Notes under the pieces: generated by a model
What the model was told of the DNA's origin: nothing
Databases searched by the model: none
What the model saw: only the letters and a program-made list of their open reading frames with translations
Position numbers and translations under genes: made by a program
Shown here: positions 60,578 to 64,000 of the stretch, piece by piece
Numbering within the stretch: position 1 is the first letter of the stretch
How the letters are laid out: each line of letters starts with the position of its first letter
DNA from: Atrichornis clamosus
Lineage: Eukaryota > Chordata > Aves > Passeriformes > Menuridae
Assembly: GCA_013400975.1 (NCBI GenBank)
Contig: WBMZ01010917.1
Span: 248,001-312,000 of the forward strand
DNA: 64,000 nucleotides
Reading direction: 5' to 3'

Positions 60578-62404
60578 GTGCTTATAAAAATATGGCACTT
60601 GGTCTGTCAGTGGCAGAATATCGGCTCTGTTCTCTGGGAAGATTCAGCCTTGAGTGCAGTTTACCTCCGTTATAAAGCAGAATGGCTCCATTTGGAAGGC
60701 GACAATTCCTCTGCTGCCCATGCCCCAGCAGGTGATTCTCTCCTGGGTGTAGAGCTGCTAGCAGCACAGTTCTGTCTGATTTTGGCAAGAAGCATCTCCT
60801 GCTGCCAACTGCTTTGACTTTACCAACTAAAGGCTATGTTTAAATACTGATCTCTATAACTTTAGGGTATGGTTACCCTGCTTGCCTTAAACCAGGCTAA
60901 AGCAGCCTGTTTGGACCCTGGTGTAAATTTTGGCAGCATGCAGTTCATCACAAGCTCCAAGACAACTGCAGAGAGAGAGTGGGGGTTTTGCTGTGCATGC
61001 AGTGCTGCTACCACCATACTGTGATCTGCACTGGAAAACTGCACTTCACTGTTGGTTTTTGTACAGCTGCAGCATGCCATGGGCATCCAGTCTGATCACA
61101 GTCACTGCTAGGAAAGCAGATCTTCAAGGGACCTGGAGGTGATGCGGCAGGATGGTCAAACTGGTGCTTCAGCGGCTGCCGTTCTAGAAAGTTCCCTGTT
61201 TATATTGCCCAAGTTTGCTTGGCTGGAAGTATTTGGGCCCAACAAAGAGTATTTCAGGGGAAAACCCGCAAGCTGGATTTCTTTATCTTGTTAGAATCTC
61301 TCCTTCCTCTTCAGGCACTGTTTGTTTTGCAACTCAAATGTGTTGAGGACAACAACTCAAGTACCTGTGTTAAAGGCAACTCCACAGGCAACACTTGGAT
61401 GCTGTAAAGAATCAGGAATTTTCAACTATTAATGGATTGCCAGTGCCCCCAGTACTCTAAAAGTGCATCCATCTCCATGTCCAACCGAACCTCAAAAGCT
61501 CACCATGATTCCTGCCAGCCTTTACTCACTTCAGAAGGGACCTGAGCTCCATGAGATGACAGAGCAGCATCCTTGTAGCATGTCAGGCAAAGCCTGAGGG
61601 ACAGCTGTTCTGCAGCTGGAATAAGAGCCACGGCCTTCAGGAAAAATCACAGCCCTTCTGTGAGGCAAGCTTTTCAGCTGCACAAAACCATCTGGTGGAG
61701 TTTGCCAAGATGCTGGCCTGAATTTGAGAAATAAATGTTTTTCCTGTTGTTTTGGTAGACTCTGCTAACCTTGCTGTATTCAGCAGCTGTACCTCAGGCC
61801 CTGTTGTGTTGACTTCATGTCTAGCAGTGGCACAGTTGGCCCTTTCATTTTTTTGTCACAGATCAAGCAATGCCATGACAGATAAGTCAGCCTTTTCCTC
61901 TGTTTGTAAATCACTTAATTTAGCTCCTGCTCTATAGGAAAACCTGGTGCAGTTATTTATACTAGCATGGCCCCAAGCACTTAAAATGAGTCAAAATTCT
62001 GATTATGGCTCTGCATATTTTATTGTCTGTGCTTAAATCACACTCCTCTAAACCAGCACCTGTTCCTCCCTTATTGCATCCCAGTTTGATAGTTACTGCC
62101 TATCCAAAGAGTCATTAGGATGGAAAATGGTCTGCAGCTTCTACTTACTACAGTAGTCAATGCCTTTGTAATACACGTTTGCTTCAATGTTTGTGTGCAA
62201 TTTTTTAAATATTTTACAACTGAGGATGGTGATGAAAAAAATATATTTAACTTTTTTTTGGTGAGTCTGAAAGTAAATCCTTATTCTATTCATTTCAGTA
62301 TTGCAAATATTCTTTCTTCCAGTTGTACCAAGACCCTGGTTCTACTGATGCTGCTCTGATCATCTCTCTCTCTAAAATTATCTCACCAATATCTTTATTT
62401 TTTT
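60578..62404. other. noncoding interval
   Basis: Ordinary composition with short frames on both strands. No recognised exon or repeat. Confidence 0.5.
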
Positions 62405-62551
62405 AGAATCATAGAATGCTTTGCATTGGAAGGGACCTTAAAGGTCATCCAGTTCCAAACCCCTGCCGTGGGCAGGGACACCTTCCACTAGACCAGGTTG
62501 CTCAAAGCCCCATCCAACCTGGCCTTGGACACTACAGGGGTTGGGGCATCT
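62405..62551 (-). mobile_element. CR1 LINE 3' end
   Basis: AATCATAGAATGCTTTGCAT, then GGAAGGGACCTTAAAGGTC and CCACTAGACCAGGTTGCTC. Relatively well preserved. Confidence 0.95.
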
Positions 62552-63310
62552 TCCCACCCTGTCCCAGCCTTTAAGCATTTTTGGTGGTAGTAATTGAACC
62601 ACGACTGCTTGTCAAATTTCCAGTACTCTGAGTTCTTGTCTTGTTCAGTGTGAGAGGGTATGACATTTCTTGTGCTGCTCTCTTTTGGTCCAGCACCGCA
62701 AACACTCAATCCAAAAAGTTCTTACAAACACCAACAGCTCCACTGACTCCACATGAAACCTTAACATCTACTGACGATGTTTCCTTTCTGCAATTTCAGA
62801 GAATTTTGCTAAATAAAAAGTGCTGCATTAAGAGCCTTTAACTTGCTCAAAAATTGTATCAAGCGAACAAGACAACAGAGAACCTGACTTGTTAAATATG
62901 CACATATATTCTTGATTCAGCAGAGTCCCTTATCTCCTTATAACATGTCTTCTGAAACCCAAACAGGCAAAAAGACTCATCTGTAATGTCCAGATTAATT
63001 CCCAGACCTTGTGTGTCCTGAACACTGCAAGAGGCAGAAGTGATTTCCTAGATCAATGTCTGATCATAACATGACCCATGCGCATTAAGTAAGAAGATAA
63101 TGCAGACTCCATGGCCAACCTTATCTTTGGCATTTCCTATCTTGTGAGTGCTGAGTACCTTCCCACCCAGTGATAATCTGACTGTTGATTCCAGATGGAT
63201 GTCGACATGTGTATGATAAAAGGCAAAATGTTTTCAGGCAAAGAAAGGCAAAATGTTATAATGTTTTGAGGATTTTCCTTTTTTTTCCTTTTTCCTTTTT
63301 AAACACATAT
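62552..63310. other. noncoding interval
   Basis: AT-rich unique sequence between two CR1 ends. Nothing was recognised. Confidence 0.5.
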
Positions 63311-63366
63311 AAGAACCATAGAATCATTAAGGCTAGAAAAGACCTCCAAGATCATCAAGTCCAACA
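63311..63366 (-). mobile_element. CR1 LINE 3' tip
   Basis: AACCATAGAATCATTAAGGC followed by AAAGACCTCCAAGATCATC and AAGTCCAAC. Only the last roughly 55 bp of an AAGTTGG-subfamily copy, truncated very early. Confidence 0.85.
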
Positions 63367-64000
63367 TAAGATATAAATGCATCCATAGAGATACACACAT
63401 TCTGCCTCTCACCCTTTCCATGCATGATTCCGCTGACACATCAAAAATCCTGTTTATATGTGGAATTTTGCAATGAATGACATTGCTCTAACTAGATGAG
63501 GATTTGGTTCATGTCTACACTTGAGAAAGTTGCCTTCAACTCCCTTGAAAGTCAGCACAGAAGTAAGTGTCACTGGCTGCATGAATCTTATTGAGGGCAC
63601 TTTCTATATCCCTACTGACTACAGTGTGACTCTAAACACCTCATAGATATGAAGACATTTCTAGTTAGGGACATGAATCTCATAGGCAAGAGTCTGTGTT
63701 TAAATTATTCACGAAAAAGGATAATCAGTGCAATTAATGTACAGAATGTGCTTACTTAGAATATCCTCAGAACAGCTGGAGGTGACTATAACTTGCCCAA
63801 GTGGAACTTTGCAGTGAATTTGATCAGGCAAAATGCAAAATAAACATTAAAAATCTGACAAGGACAGTTGAGTTTACAGCACAGTTAAACAGACATGAAA
63901 TTTTTCATGACCGGAAATGGAAATGCAGTCAGAAAAGTGCCAAGAAAACAAATAACTCAGTAGGCTGTCATAACTGTCACTAGTTTATTAGCTATGACTA
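63367..64000. other. noncoding interval to window end
   Basis: AT-rich unique-looking sequence; no element or exon was recognised. Confidence 0.5.

Noticed and set aside
1..64000. tRNA, rRNA, CRISPR arrays, bacterial operons, terminators, origins
   Set aside because: Looked for and not seen. All signs point to vertebrate nuclear DNA.

Overview
The window looks like gene-poor nuclear DNA from a bird. The evidence is about 25 fragments of the CR1 LINE, many keeping the family's 8-bp 3' tail (ATTCTATG-type units), plus a full-length avian-type retroviral LTR. The background is AT-rich and CpG-poor, with short A/T-rich microsatellites. I cannot name the species. There are no operons, ribosome binding sites or other bacterial signals. 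No open reading frame could be matched to a known host protein; most of the longer ones lie on CR1 or are closed quickly by stops.

The strongest host-gene signal is at about 6.9-7.3 kb. A CpG island there carries about two dozen CpGs in roughly 430 bp, a perfect fit to the RFX X-box (GTAACCATGGCAAC, 6963-6976), an AGC run and a consensus splice donor (CAG|GTAAGAG, 7223/7224). I read it as a promoter with a plus-strand first exon whose intron covers much or all of the rest of the window. The identity of the gene cannot be read from this sequence. Three exon-like segments lie upstream on the same strand (724-786, 1886-2192, 6305-6416). Three weaker ones lie downstream (13052 onward, 17029-17150, about 24370-24444). 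All are inferred only from splice-site appearance and reading-frame state.

Layout. 0-6 kb: four CR1 pieces, including a 1.2-kb copy with decayed reverse transcriptase sequence, and a 29-bp tandem duplication. 6-14.7 kb: the CpG-island promoter and a CR1-free stretch of putative intron. 14.7-52 kb: 18 CR1 pieces on both strands, a solo LTR at 46.15-47.15 kb, a probable second LTR scrap at 32.6 kb, and a 41-base assembly gap inside a CR1 at 22.6 kb. 52.1-60.4 kb: no recognisable interspersed repeat. 60.4-64 kb: three short CR1 ends. CR1 fragments total about 8 kb, roughly 12% of the window.

I found no convincing sign of a previously undescribed multi-gene system. The items most worth checking are the RFX-type CpG-island promoter, the noncoding exon at 724-786, the open-frame candidate exon at 6305-6416, and the AT-rich intervals that may be conserved noncoding elements.
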